Of a stretch of DNA of 64,000 nt, positions 8,750 through 17,313 are shown in pieces. The translations under genes and the position numbers were made by a program. How positions within the stretch are numbered: position 1 is the stretch's first letter; each line of letters starts with the position of its first letter. The stretch comes from Streptomyces sp. NBC_01241 (GTDB lineage: Bacteria > Actinomycetota > Actinomycetes > Streptomycetales > Streptomycetaceae), in contig NZ_CP108494.1 in assembly GCF_041435435.1 (NCBI RefSeq), forward strand, positions 7,350,501 through 7,414,500, read 5' to 3'. The notes beneath the pieces were generated by a model. It was not told the DNA's origin. It searched no databases and was given only the letters and a program-made list of their open reading frames with translations.

Positions 8750-9750
8750 TGCGCGGTCACCTCTACGGTCGGCGAGCAGTCGGCCAGACGCACCGGTTCG
8801 GCCATGGCGACGAGCACCTCGCGCGGTCCCTCGAAGGGCTCCCTGCTGTGCGCGGTGCGGACGTTGTCGACGAGCATCAGGTCGCCGGCCTGCCACGGTT
8901 CGCGTACGGTGTTCGCCTCGTAGACGCTGTTGAGCAGCTGCACGACGTCCTCGCCGATCGGGTCGCCGTTGCCGAAGCGGGTGTTGAACGGCAGCCCGTC
9001 GGCGCCGTAGACGTCCACCAGGTACTCGTGCACCTCGGGGGCCATCGTCCACTCGTTGAGGAACGCGATCTGGTTGAACCAACAGCGTCGGCCGGTGACC
9101 GGGTGGCGCACCACGGCGCTGCGGCGCTGTCTGGTGCGCAGTCCACCGTCGGGCTGCCACTCGAACGTGATCGCGTTGGCGCGGCAGTAGCGCTCGACGG
9201 CGACCCGGTCCTCGGTGCCGAAGGCCTCGGCGACGGACGCGCCGATCTCGTCGTTGTAGCTGCGGGTGAGCAGCCAGCCCTCGCGTTCGAACCGTTCGGT
9301 CAACTCGGTGGGGAGCGCGTCGAGCACGGTCGGTGAGTCGGCCACCGCGGTCGCCCCGCCGTCGGTGGGCGCGCTGAGACAGGCGAACATCATCAGGCCG
9401 GGGAACTCAAGGGTGTAGCTCAGTTCGTGGTGCATGCACATCGGCTGGTTCGGCGGCCACTTCGTCGAGGAGTACACCCCGTCGGAGTAGGTCTGCCGGG
9501 GCGCGAAGGCCTCCTGCTCGGTCATCAGACCGGTGGCCAGCTCTGAGAAGACGGCTCCGGTCTCGGCCGCGTCACGCAGGCCGAGGCCGCGGACCAGGAC
9601 CGAACCGTGCTCGGCGACGACCGCGCGCAGCGTGTCCCGGTGCTCGGCCGCCCAGGTCGGCGCGGAGCCGGTGGCCTCGACTCGCAGCCGTGGGGGTCTG
9701 CCGGATTCCAGTTCCACGTCGACCAGCGACGCCGTGGATGTGAACGACAT
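8746..9750 (-). CDS. TauD/SyrP/DdaC-type Fe(II)/2-oxoglutarate dioxygenase
   Basis: 334 residues. The non-haem iron triad is visible: H107-x-E109 in CMHHELSY and the distal His301 in DNVRTAHSREPF, with Arg303 or Arg310 as likely 2-oxoglutarate-binding arginine. HxE instead of HxD is typical of the AsnO/clavaminate-synthase/SyrP branch that hydroxylates or epoxidises amino acids, often on a carrier protein. AAAGGAG precedes the ATG. It lies between the NRPS and sbnB, so the likely substrate is Dap, free or tethered to the NRPS carrier; beta-hydroxylation is the simplest guess. In dapdiamide biosynthesis the related DdaC epoxidises an acyl-Dap held on DdaD. A partial second copy lies at about 15.75 kb. 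Confidence 0.85.
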   Translation of the reverse strand: MSFTSTASLVDVELESGRPPRLRVEATGSAPTWAAEHRDTLRAVVAEHGSVLVRGLGLRDAAETGAVFSELATGLMTEQEAFAPRQTYSDGVYSSTKWPPNQPMCMHHELSYTLEFPGLMMFACLSAPTDGGATAVADSPTVLDALPTELTERFEREGWLLTRSYNDEIGASVAEAFGTEDRVAVERYCRANAITFEWQPDGGLRTRQRRSAVVRHPVTGRRCWFNQIAFLNEWTMAPEVHEYLVDVYGADGLPFNTRFGNGDPIGEDVVQLLNSVYEANTVREPWQAGDLMLVDNVRTAHSREPFEGPREVLVAMAEPVRLADCSPTVEVTAQ

Positions 9751-9773
9751 TTCTATCTCCTTTCAGTTGACAC

Positions 9774-12700
9774 TCAGGAAGAAGCGAACAATTCGGCGGC
9801 GTGCAGCACGGCCTTTGCCGCCTCGGCCGGACGGGTACGCAGGAAGTAGTGGCCGCCGTCGGCGAGCTCGTGCAGGTCGACCTGCCCGGCCAGAAGCTGC
9901 CAGTCGCGGTACCGGCGCGGGTACTCCGCCGTGCTCGGGTCGTCCGCGGCAACGACCACGGTGACCGGCGCGGAGAGCCTCTGCGCAGGCGGGCGCTCCA
10001 GGGCGTCGGCGAAGTAGTCGTGTGCGGACACGCAGTCGTGCCGGTAGGCGGCGCCGACGTGCTCGGCGTGCTGCGCACCCAGCTCACCGAGCGCGGTGTA
10101 GCTGCCGTCCGTGCTCAGGTTCGCGGCGATCTCGGCGTTGCTCCGCCCGGTCAGCTCGGTGATGGTGGCGCGCCGGGCGTCGGCGTCACCGAGCAGTTGC
10201 GCGCCGAGGAACACCCGTTGGACGTCCACCCCGCGCTCCTGCAGCTTTCTGGCCGTCTCCACGGCCAACGCGGTGCCCGAGGAGTGGCCCCACAGCAGGA
10301 CCCTGGTCAGGCCACGTCCGGTGATCTCGTCGACGACCTGCTCGACCACCTGTGTCATCGGCGCGAGCGGCTCGCCCTCGGTGCCCACGTCGTGACCGGG
10401 CAGCTCGACGGCGTAGACCGCCGGTCCACCTTCCGGCAGCGCCCTGGCCATCGGCTGGAAGTTCACCGCGTTGCCACCGGCGTAGGGGAAGCACACCAGG
10501 GCTGTCGTCTGCGCACCGACCGATTCCGACAGCGGCTGAAGCAGCCCGGCATGCGGCTCGGACCTGCCGTCGACCAGCCCGGCCAGATCGGCGAGGACCG
10601 GGTGACGGGTGACGTCCTTGAGGGACACCGCACGGTCCAGGACGATGGCCAGCTTCACTGCCGACAGCGACGTGCCGCCCCGGTCGAAGAAGTGGTCCCG
10701 CCGTCCGATCTGGTTCTGCGGGATGCCGAGCACCTTCGCCCATGCGGCCGCCAGCTGCTGTTCCGTCGGCGTATCCGGCGCGCGGTAGTCGTCCCGGACG
10801 ACGTCGAGTTCCCCGGCGAGTGCCTGCAGTGTCCTTCTGTCGATCTTGCTGTTGGCCGTCAGTGGCAGAGCCTCCCGCCAGTGGAAGGCCGACGGGACCA
10901 TGTACGGGGGCAGCGACCCACCGAGCCGGTCCAGCAGGACGTCGATCTCGAGCGGCCGCCGACCGGAGTAGAAGGCCACCAGGCGCTTGCTGAGGTCGGC
11001 TCGTTCGGCGACCACGACCGCACCGTCACGAACACCGGGCACCTGCAACAGGGTGTTCTCGATCTCGCCGATCTCGATCCGGAAGCCACGGATCTTCACC
11101 TGGGTATCGCGGCGGCCGAGGAACTCCAGCTTGCCCTCGGGCGTCCAGCGGCCGTAGTCGCCGCCCCGGTAGAGCCGGGCGCCCTCATGGTGCGGATCGG
11201 CCAGGTAGGCCTGCCGGGTGCGCTCGGGGTCGTTGACGTATCCGCGGCCGACGCAGACGCCGGAGAAGACGATCAGTCCGGGGGCGCCGAGCGGCACCGG
11301 GGTCAGGTGCTCGTCGACGACGTAGACGTGCACGTTGTTGACCGCGGGACCCAGCAGGACCCGGTCCCCGTCGGGCACGCGGTCCATGACCTCGTGGTTG
11401 GTGTCGTCCGAGGTCTCGGTCAGCCCGTAGGCGTTGACCAGCTTGATACCGGGCTGGGCGGCGAACCAGCGCTGCACGAGCTCCTTCTTCAGCGCCTCGC
11501 CGGTGACCGACACGCACCGCAGGTCCGGCAGTTCGCGGGGGTGCTGCTTCAGCCAGGACACGACCACGTCCAAGTAGGAGGGTACGACCTGGAGGACGGC
11601 GACCCGGCCGCCGACGATCTTGTCGACGAACCGCTGGACGTTCAGGATCACCTCCTGCTCCACCAGCAGAGTCCGCCCCCCGACCAGGAGCCCGGACACC
11701 AGTTGCCACAGCGAGATGTCGAAGCACTGGGGTGCGGTCTGGGCGACCACCTGTCCCTCGCCGATCTCCAGGTCGTCGATCTTGGCGTAGAGGTGGTTCA
11801 GCATGCCCGCGTGCTCGCACATCGCGCCCTTGGGCTCACCTGTGGAGCCGGAGGTGAAGTAGATGTAGGCGAGCTGGTCCGGTGCGACGTGGAGACCCAG
11901 ATCATCGTCGGCGTGGTCTTCCTCGTAGGCTGCGCCGACGAAGAGCTTCCGGACCCCGGACAGCGAGTCGAGGGCCTGGTCGAGCGTGGCGGTGCTGCCG
12001 GGTTCGGTCAGCACGAGCCCGCATGCGGCACGGGAGAGCATGGTCGCGAGGCGCTCGGCCGGGAAATGCGGCTCGATGGGCAGGTACACGCCGCCGGCCT
12101 TGAAGACCGCGAGGACGGCGGCCATCCAGTCCAGGTTGCGTTCGGTCACCACCGCGACGACACCCTCGGGGTGCAGCCCCCGCGCCAGCAGGGCTCGTCC
12201 CACCCGGTTGGCGCGCGCGTTGAGTTCTCGATACGTCAGTTGCTGCTCCCCGTGCACCGCGGCGACGGCGTCCGGGTGTGCCGCCACCCGCTGCTCGAAC
12301 AGATCGTGGAACCGGTGGTCCGGCAGTTCCCGGCGTGGACCGGCGAGCTCTTCGAGCTGGAAGTGGAGTTCCTCGGCTGCGAGCAGGCTCTGGCGCCCGT
12401 GTCCGGCGTCCGGATCGGCGACGATCAGCGCGAGCGCGGTGAGGTGGTATCCGGCGATCCTGACTGCGCAGTCCTCGTCGAGCGCGTCGGTCCGATACCG
12501 CAGCCGCAGCACGAGGTGGCCGTCGCGTTGCGAAAATCCCACCCACAGCATGGTGTCACCGGCGACTTCGCCGCCCACACCGTGCGGATCGAACACGGCC
12601 TCGATCGACGGTTCGGCCAAGCCCAGTTCGCACCTGAGCTCATCCACCGGGAAGTCCTTGCGCGACAGCAGATCCGACGCGACCCGATGGGTGTCCAGCA

Positions 12701-13046
12701 GCAGCGTCCGCCACGAGTCGGGCTCGGTCGTCAGTCGGCAGGGCAGCGGCCGGCCGCCCTCCACGGTGACGTAACCGGTCACGATCTCGCGCTCGCCGGA
12801 CAGCGCGGCGAGTACCTTGGCGTGCGCCGCCAGCAGCACCGAGTCGAGCGGCACTGCCAGGTCCTTGGCCAGCCGGTCCAACGCCGCCACGACGTCGTCC
12901 GGGATCGGCGCCTCGTGTTGACCGACGCCCTTCACCGGATTGAGCGTCCACCGCGGGATTTCGGTGAATCCACCGGCGACGAGCACAGCGCGCCAGAACT
13001 CCCGGTCGGCCTGCGCTTGCATTCCCATCTGGTCGTCCCTCTCCAT
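9774..13046 (-). CDS. NRPS: half condensation-A-T-thioesterase
   Basis: 1090 residues. Residues ~14-215 look like only the second half of a condensation domain (starts EFWRAVL; no HHxxxDG), so condensation is unlikely. The adenylation domain spans ~245-745: TSGSTG at 399-404, NAYGLTE at 538-544, YRGGDYGRW at 626-634, Lys734 at the A10 site. My manual specificity code is D443 I444 W447 Q486 S513 T515 A539 D547 D548 K734; the Asp pair suits an amino acid with a second amine, agreeing with the Dap genes. The carrier domain has GGTSL with Ser793. The thioesterase at ~845-1090 has FPYAGG, GHSSG (Ser922), an Asp in AADDPS and His1066. The C*-A-T-TE order recalls DdaD of dapdiamide biosynthesis. It starts 45 bases after the membrane gene and ends 23 before the dioxygenase. 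Confidence 0.9.
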   Translation of the reverse strand: MERDDQMGMQAQADREFWRAVLVAGGFTEIPRWTLNPVKGVGQHEAPIPDDVVAALDRLAKDLAVPLDSVLLAAHAKVLAALSGEREIVTGYVTVEGGRPLPCRLTTEPDSWRTLLLDTHRVASDLLSRKDFPVDELRCELGLAEPSIEAVFDPHGVGGEVAGDTMLWVGFSQRDGHLVLRLRYRTDALDEDCAVRIAGYHLTALALIVADPDAGHGRQSLLAAEELHFQLEELAGPRRELPDHRFHDLFEQRVAAHPDAVAAVHGEQQLTYRELNARANRVGRALLARGLHPEGVVAVVTERNLDWMAAVLAVFKAGGVYLPIEPHFPAERLATMLSRAACGLVLTEPGSTATLDQALDSLSGVRKLFVGAAYEEDHADDDLGLHVAPDQLAYIYFTSGSTGEPKGAMCEHAGMLNHLYAKIDDLEIGEGQVVAQTAPQCFDISLWQLVSGLLVGGRTLLVEQEVILNVQRFVDKIVGGRVAVLQVVPSYLDVVVSWLKQHPRELPDLRCVSVTGEALKKELVQRWFAAQPGIKLVNAYGLTETSDDTNHEVMDRVPDGDRVLLGPAVNNVHVYVVDEHLTPVPLGAPGLIVFSGVCVGRGYVNDPERTRQAYLADPHHEGARLYRGGDYGRWTPEGKLEFLGRRDTQVKIRGFRIEIGEIENTLLQVPGVRDGAVVVAERADLSKRLVAFYSGRRPLEIDVLLDRLGGSLPPYMVPSAFHWREALPLTANSKIDRRTLQALAGELDVVRDDYRAPDTPTEQQLAAAWAKVLGIPQNQIGRRDHFFDRGGTSLSAVKLAIVLDRAVSLKDVTRHPVLADLAGLVDGRSEPHAGLLQPLSESVGAQTTALVCFPYAGGNAVNFQPMARALPEGGPAVYAVELPGHDVGTEGEPLAPMTQVVEQVVDEITGRGLTRVLLWGHSSGTALAVETARKLQERGVDVQRVFLGAQLLGDADARRATITELTGRSNAEIAANLSTDGSYTALGELGAQHAEHVGAAYRHDCVSAHDYFADALERPPAQRLSAPVTVVVAADDPSTAEYPRRYRDWQLLAGQVDLHELADGGHYFLRTRPAEAAKAVLHAAELFASS

Positions 13047-13091
13047 TCGCCTTCGTCATCGTGCTGTTCAGCGCCGACAAGGGCGGCGCTG

Positions 13092-15620
13092 CTATCCCTT
13101 CCGCGTCAGCGCCTCGGGCTGATGAGGGGCGACGCGCATCTCCGTGGCGGGATTTCCTCCCCAGCGTGCGTGCTCGGGGACCTCCTCGCCTTTCATGAGG
13201 AAGGAGTCGGGTGCGAGCACCGCGCCGGTGCCCATCGTCACGCCGTAATGGACATGGGCTCCCACACCGAGGGTGCAGCCGGCGTCGAGGGTGCTGCGAT
13301 CGGATTTGAAGGTGCCGTCCTCCTGCGAGTGGCACTGGATCTTGCTTCCCGCATTGAGCGTGCAGTCGTTCCCGATGGTGGTGAGCGTCCGCTCCGTCAT
13401 GTAGCAGCCGTCATCGAAGACCCTGCTGCCGATCCGGACACCCAGCATCCGCCAGATCACGTTCTTGAAAGGGGTGCCGTTGAAGATGTCGAGGTAGTGG
13501 TCGGGCACCTTCCAGAGGCGCTCATGCCACCAGAAGTACGGGTCGTAGATGGAGCACACCTGCGGTCGCAGCGCACGGAATGCCGCGATGCCGCGTTCCA
13601 CCACTACGAAGTAGAGGGCGGTGAACCCGAGGCTGAGCACCAGGAACGCGGCGATCAGCACATGCCCGTAGGAGTCGTACAGCTCGGCGTTCGCCAGGCC
13701 GAGCATCGTGAGCACGAAGAAGTGCAGCCACCGCACGAGCAGGAAGAAGACCATCGAGCGGGTGTTGTAGCGGTTCTTCGCGGCGAGGTTGCGGCGCAAC
13801 TCGTCGCCGGTGCGCAGATGGTCGAACCGGGAATCGCGCTCGACCGACCGGGGAATCTCGAAGCACGGTGAGCCGAGCAGGCCCACCCCCTCGCGCACCT
13901 CGCCTTCGAGCGGAACCATTACCTTCGTCGCGAGGAGACAGTTCTTGCCCGTCCTGGCCCCCGAGGGATAGGCGATGTTGTTCCCGAGGAAGTTGTTTGA
14001 CCCGATCGAGGCCCGGGACACCCGGAAGGACGTGCTCGAATAGTCGGCGTTGATGATGGAGAGCCCGTCGGCGACCATCGTCCCGCTTCCGACCGAGCAC
14101 AGAAACGGGGTCTCGTGTTGCACTTCCGTGCCGAAGTTCGACCCGGTCTGCTCGACCCGGGACAAGTCGTATCCGATGCCGCGCAAGTAGTGGACGATGT
14201 AGGAGCTGTCACCGAACAGCCATGTGAAGAACTTGATGTTGGTCATGCGCCCGATCGCCCGGTGCGCCGAGTAATGAAACCCGTACAGCGGATAGACCTT
14301 GTCCGGCTTGACGACCAGGTTCAGCAGGCGCGGAACGGTGAACATCACGGCCAGGCCCACGACGACGAAGCCGAAGAACAGCAGCAGGGAAAGGACCAGC
14401 GCGTCGATGTAGAGAGCCGACGATGTGAGGTCCACCGTGCTCCGGCTCAGCCGGTTGTGCAGCGCCGGAACCAGGGTCACCAGCATGTACGCGCCCCCGA
14501 TAGCCAGCGGCACGTAGAGGAAGAACAACTGAAGCACGGTGATGAGACCGAAGCCGGCCCGGCGCAGCGTGCCGCATGGGGCCGGCCCGATCCTCAGGTA
14601 GTCGTGCTCCGTGAGCTGTGCCGGGGACCCGTGCCAGCGCTGACCGCCCGGGACCGCCTGACCGCTGTACAGCGTGGACGTGTGGCCGAGTTGAGCCCCG
14701 TCGCCCATCGACGTGTCGATGTCGAGCACGGTCTTCTCGCCGATGTACACGTCCCGGCCGAGGGTGACCCGGCCGGTCTGGATACGGCCGGCGTGCGCCC
14801 GGTAACAGAGGAAGAACGAGTCTTTGCGGATCACCGTGCCGGCCCCGACCGTGAGCAGATCGGGGCAGGCCGGAACGTTGCGGGAGAGGATCGTGACCCC
14901 TTTGCCGATCCGCGCGCCCAGCGCTCGCAGGTACAGCACGTACAAGGGATTGCCGACGAAGAAGATCATCGGGTTGGCGTGGATCAGCACCTTGACGGTC
15001 CAGAAGCGCAGATAGGTCAGACCCCAGACCGGAAACTCGCGCGATTTCCACCGGCCGATGAGGAGCCATTTGGCCGCGATGGGGAAGGTGCACAGAGCGA
15101 CGAAGCCGATGCTTCCGAAGACGAAGGACCGCAGGTAGATGTCGATCAGACCCGACCCGGCGGAGACCCATGTATAGCCTCGGTCGGCAACAAATCCGGC
15201 GCAGAAGGAGTAACCCAGGAAGAGCACGAACTGCAGGGTTCCGCAGAGGGCGTACCGCGCAGTGCCGACCGGGATCACCACCTCGGCCGGCGCCGGGACC
15301 GACGACTCGACGGGCGCGGCGTTCGCGAGCCCCGTCGCCAGGCTGCGAATCGTGGGGTGCCGGTAGATGTCCTTCATCGACGCCGAGGGAAGGTCCGCCC
15401 GCTTCCTGACGCGTGCGCAGAAGTGAGCCATCACCAATGAATTGGCGCCGAGGTCATCGAAGAAATGGCTGTCGATCGACACCCGTTCGACGCGCATGAC
15501 GTCAGCCAGCACCTCGGCGAGGTCTTTCTCGATGTCGGTCTCCGGGCTGGTGTACTCGCGTAAATCGATCGCGAATTCATCCGGCCCGGGCGTCAGGACG
15601 TCGAGAGATTTCTCCTCCAT
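13092..15620 (-). CDS. Pls-like membrane acyltransferase with N-terminal carrier domain, no A domain
   Basis: 842 residues. Residues ~25-100 form a carrier domain (SHFFDDLGANSLVMAHF, Ser61 the phosphopantetheine site). After a Pro/Val linker come hydrophobic segment pairs at roughly 120-190, 365-445 and 645-700, alternating with left-handed beta-helix-like acyltransferase blocks (IGKGVTILSRNV; IGSNNFLGNNIAYPSGA; VGAHVHYGVTMGTGAVLAP). This is the C-terminal architecture of poly-epsilon-lysine synthetase (Pls), where three tandem soluble domains between membrane helices polymerise the carrier-bound amino acid. Pls-type enzymes are ~1300 residues and start with an adenylation domain; here it is absent and the nearest one is in the next gene. 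AAGGAG precedes the ATG. It is the first gene of the operon. Confidence 0.85.
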   Translation of the reverse strand: MEEKSLDVLTPGPDEFAIDLREYTSPETDIEKDLAEVLADVMRVERVSIDSHFFDDLGANSLVMAHFCARVRKRADLPSASMKDIYRHPTIRSLATGLANAAPVESSVPAPAEVVIPVGTARYALCGTLQFVLFLGYSFCAGFVADRGYTWVSAGSGLIDIYLRSFVFGSIGFVALCTFPIAAKWLLIGRWKSREFPVWGLTYLRFWTVKVLIHANPMIFFVGNPLYVLYLRALGARIGKGVTILSRNVPACPDLLTVGAGTVIRKDSFFLCYRAHAGRIQTGRVTLGRDVYIGEKTVLDIDTSMGDGAQLGHTSTLYSGQAVPGGQRWHGSPAQLTEHDYLRIGPAPCGTLRRAGFGLITVLQLFFLYVPLAIGGAYMLVTLVPALHNRLSRSTVDLTSSALYIDALVLSLLLFFGFVVVGLAVMFTVPRLLNLVVKPDKVYPLYGFHYSAHRAIGRMTNIKFFTWLFGDSSYIVHYLRGIGYDLSRVEQTGSNFGTEVQHETPFLCSVGSGTMVADGLSIINADYSSTSFRVSRASIGSNNFLGNNIAYPSGARTGKNCLLATKVMVPLEGEVREGVGLLGSPCFEIPRSVERDSRFDHLRTGDELRRNLAAKNRYNTRSMVFFLLVRWLHFFVLTMLGLANAELYDSYGHVLIAAFLVLSLGFTALYFVVVERGIAAFRALRPQVCSIYDPYFWWHERLWKVPDHYLDIFNGTPFKNVIWRMLGVRIGSRVFDDGCYMTERTLTTIGNDCTLNAGSKIQCHSQEDGTFKSDRSTLDAGCTLGVGAHVHYGVTMGTGAVLAPDSFLMKGEEVPEHARWGGNPATEMRVAPHQPEALTRKG

Positions 15621-15744
15621 GGGAGCTCCTTGAGGAACTTTCGGGCGCCGCAGCCATTACGGTCGCCGCCCTGTGCTCGCGCTTTTCGATGGCCGGAGCG
15701 AGTGGTCCGGAAATCACGAGGTCGGGATCTGTTGTCCGGATCCA

Positions 15745-15875
15745 AAACCGCTGCCTCAGTCTTAGCTGTCCACCGTCGGGCTGCCACTCGAGCTCGGTTG
15801 CATCGGCGCGGCAGCAGGTCTCGACGGCGCCGAGGCGGTCCTCGCTGCCGGACGCCTGGCGCCTGAACGCCGAGC
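15745..15875 (-). pseudogene. Fossil fragment of a second TauD-type dioxygenase
   Basis: On the minus strand this reads GSEDRLGAVETCCRADATEL followed by EWQPDGGQLRLRQR, matching the intact dioxygenase's GTEDRVAVERYCRANAITF and EWQPDGGLRTRQR. At DNA level a run of about 23 bases around 'ccaccgtcgggctgccactcga' is shared with 9140-9165, and similarity continues for roughly 90 bases. Both flanks lose the family sequence, so only about one eighth of the gene remains. It lies just upstream of the operon's first gene, suggesting duplication or an ancestral gene order later rearranged. Confidence 0.7.
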
Positions 15876-16700
15876 GCTCGCCGCCCGGTTCACGCCTCGT
15901 CCACGAACCTGCCCGGCGGGACGGCGATGAGCTGCGCATTCGTCTCCCGTACTGTATGCGAGTGGTACGTGCCTGATCCGGGAAGAGCTGCGCAGGGGCG
16001 CGGGGCGGTGACGAAATCCGGGGCATCGCAGCTGTGAGGAGGCGGAGCGACATGTGCGCGCTTCTCAGTGGTGGCGCGGTGACACGGGTGGCCGCAACCA
16101 TCTGATGTGACTCGGCCAAGTGAGGTAGGCCCGTCCGGAGGCAGTGACCTCGCGATCGTGAGTGGAGCCGGTGCGGCAGCCCGCGCCCTGACAACGCCCG
16201 GTGAAGCGCCGTGCGCCTGCCACCCGGTTGCCGCGGGCGCTGTCGTTCAGCCGTGAGCCGGAGGCGTACCGGTGTACGCTGCACCGCCCGGCGGATGCGA
16301 CGGTTCCGCCATGACTCGATACAGCCGCCGCGGCCTTGTCCCCGGCGGCCTCGGCCTCCGAGGACGTGGCCTCCTCGATGCGCCGGCCGACGGGGGTGGT
16401 GGCCGCTCCGGCGAGGAGGCCATGGGCCGCTGGCAGGACGAGTGCGGCTGCGCCGACGGTCCGCAGGTCGATATCGCCCGGCGGCATGGTCGAGGGCCGG
16501 CCCGGTCGAGGAGCGTGCGGACCGAATCCAGCAACGTCCGAGAGAGCCGCTTGGGTGAAGAGCGCTGCGGTGGGTCAGCGCCCGGTCGGCAGCGCCCGAG
16601 GCGGGCGACAGGACACTCTCGATCTCGGTCCGCGTCTTCCGCATGTCCGCGACGATCCGGGCCCCGTGCTTTTCGCCGAGTCGTGCCGTCGACACCGAGC
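15876..16700. other. Degenerate region without an intact gene
   Basis: About 800 bases with overlapping open frames on both strands and no intact gene. On the minus strand around 16.34-16.49 kb one frame reads a plausible single-pass membrane segment (VGAAALVLPAAHGLLAGAA), and around 16.6 kb another reads HGARIVADMRKTRTEIESVL. These may be frameshifted pieces of one small protein, but I do not recognise it. The interval probably also holds the promoter of the Dap/NRPS operon near 15.62-15.75 kb. Confidence 0.4.
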
Positions 16701-16706
16701 AACTGA

Positions 16707-16938
16707 TGGCGTCGGTGGCCGGTGAGTCGTACCGCAGGGCGAAGCCGAAGCCGGCGATGGTGGCCTTTCCCGCCGTCTCGTCCGGGATCTACGGCCGGCC
16801 GATGGACGACGGCGCGCGCATCGCCGTCCGTACGGTTCCGGAGCAGGCCGCCCCGCCCGTCGAGGAGGTGCGGTTCGCATGGTTCGCATCGCACGCGCAC
16901 GCGGAGCATTTGAAGAGGTCCTGGCGGCGCAGGGCTGA
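16707..16938 (+). pseudogene. Macro-domain remnant, C-terminal half
   Basis: The plus frame reads MASVAGESYRRA, then MVAFPAVSSGIYGRPMDDGARIAV and PVEEVRFAWFASHAHAEHLKR before TGA. It lines up with the C-terminal half of the intact macro protein at 3.8 kb (VAFPAISAGAYGWPLEDAARIAV and VEEVRFVLFD). The ADP-ribose-binding Asn/Gly-rich N-terminal half is missing, so it should be inactive. It belongs to the decayed stretch between the biosynthetic operon and the zinc locus. Confidence 0.75.
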
Positions 16939-17028
16939 TGGCCACGCCGCGTCCGCCGAACCATGTGGGTCCCAGACCGCATGGACGGGTCCGGCGAACG
17001 CGCGCAACTTCCGCTGCTGCCTGCGCTG

Positions 17029-17271
17029 TTATCTGTGCGCGTAGGGCAGGAGTGCCATCTCGCGGGCGTTTCTGATCGCCCGGGCGAGCTGTCGCTGCTG
17101 CTGTGCGGTGACCCGGGTCACGCGACGACTGCGGATCTTGCCGCGGTCGGAGATGAACTTCCGGAGCAGTTCGGTGTCCTTGTAGTCGATGTAGGTGATC
17201 CCGGCCGTGTCCAGCGGGTTGGGGCGGGCCTTCAGGGGCTTGTGGGGATCGTTGCGTCGTGTCATGCGCAT
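17029..17271 (-). CDS. rpsR: 30S ribosomal protein S18, zinc-regulated paralogue
   Basis: 80 residues. The family core is clear: ITYIDYKDTELLRKFISDRG and VTAQQQRQLARAIRNAREMALLPY. No Cys residues are present, fitting the zinc-free paralogue that replaces the housekeeping S18 during zinc starvation. It is the last gene of the L33-L31-COG0523-S18 run, 42 bases after the COG0523 gene, and is therefore likely repressed by Zur from the shared upstream region. Confidence 0.93.
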   Translation of the reverse strand: MRMTRRNDPHKPLKARPNPLDTAGITYIDYKDTELLRKFISDRGKIRSRRVTRVTAQQQRQLARAIRNAREMALLPYAHR

Positions 17272-17313
17272 TCCTTGGGACGGAGTGGTGCGGAGCGGTG
17301 TGCGCCGCGGCGG

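Noticed and set aside
9801..13871. A 1,356-codon plus-strand open frame across the NRPS
   Set aside because: Antisense to NRPS and the Pls-like gene, both with complete domain motifs; no ribosome site and no recognisable domains.
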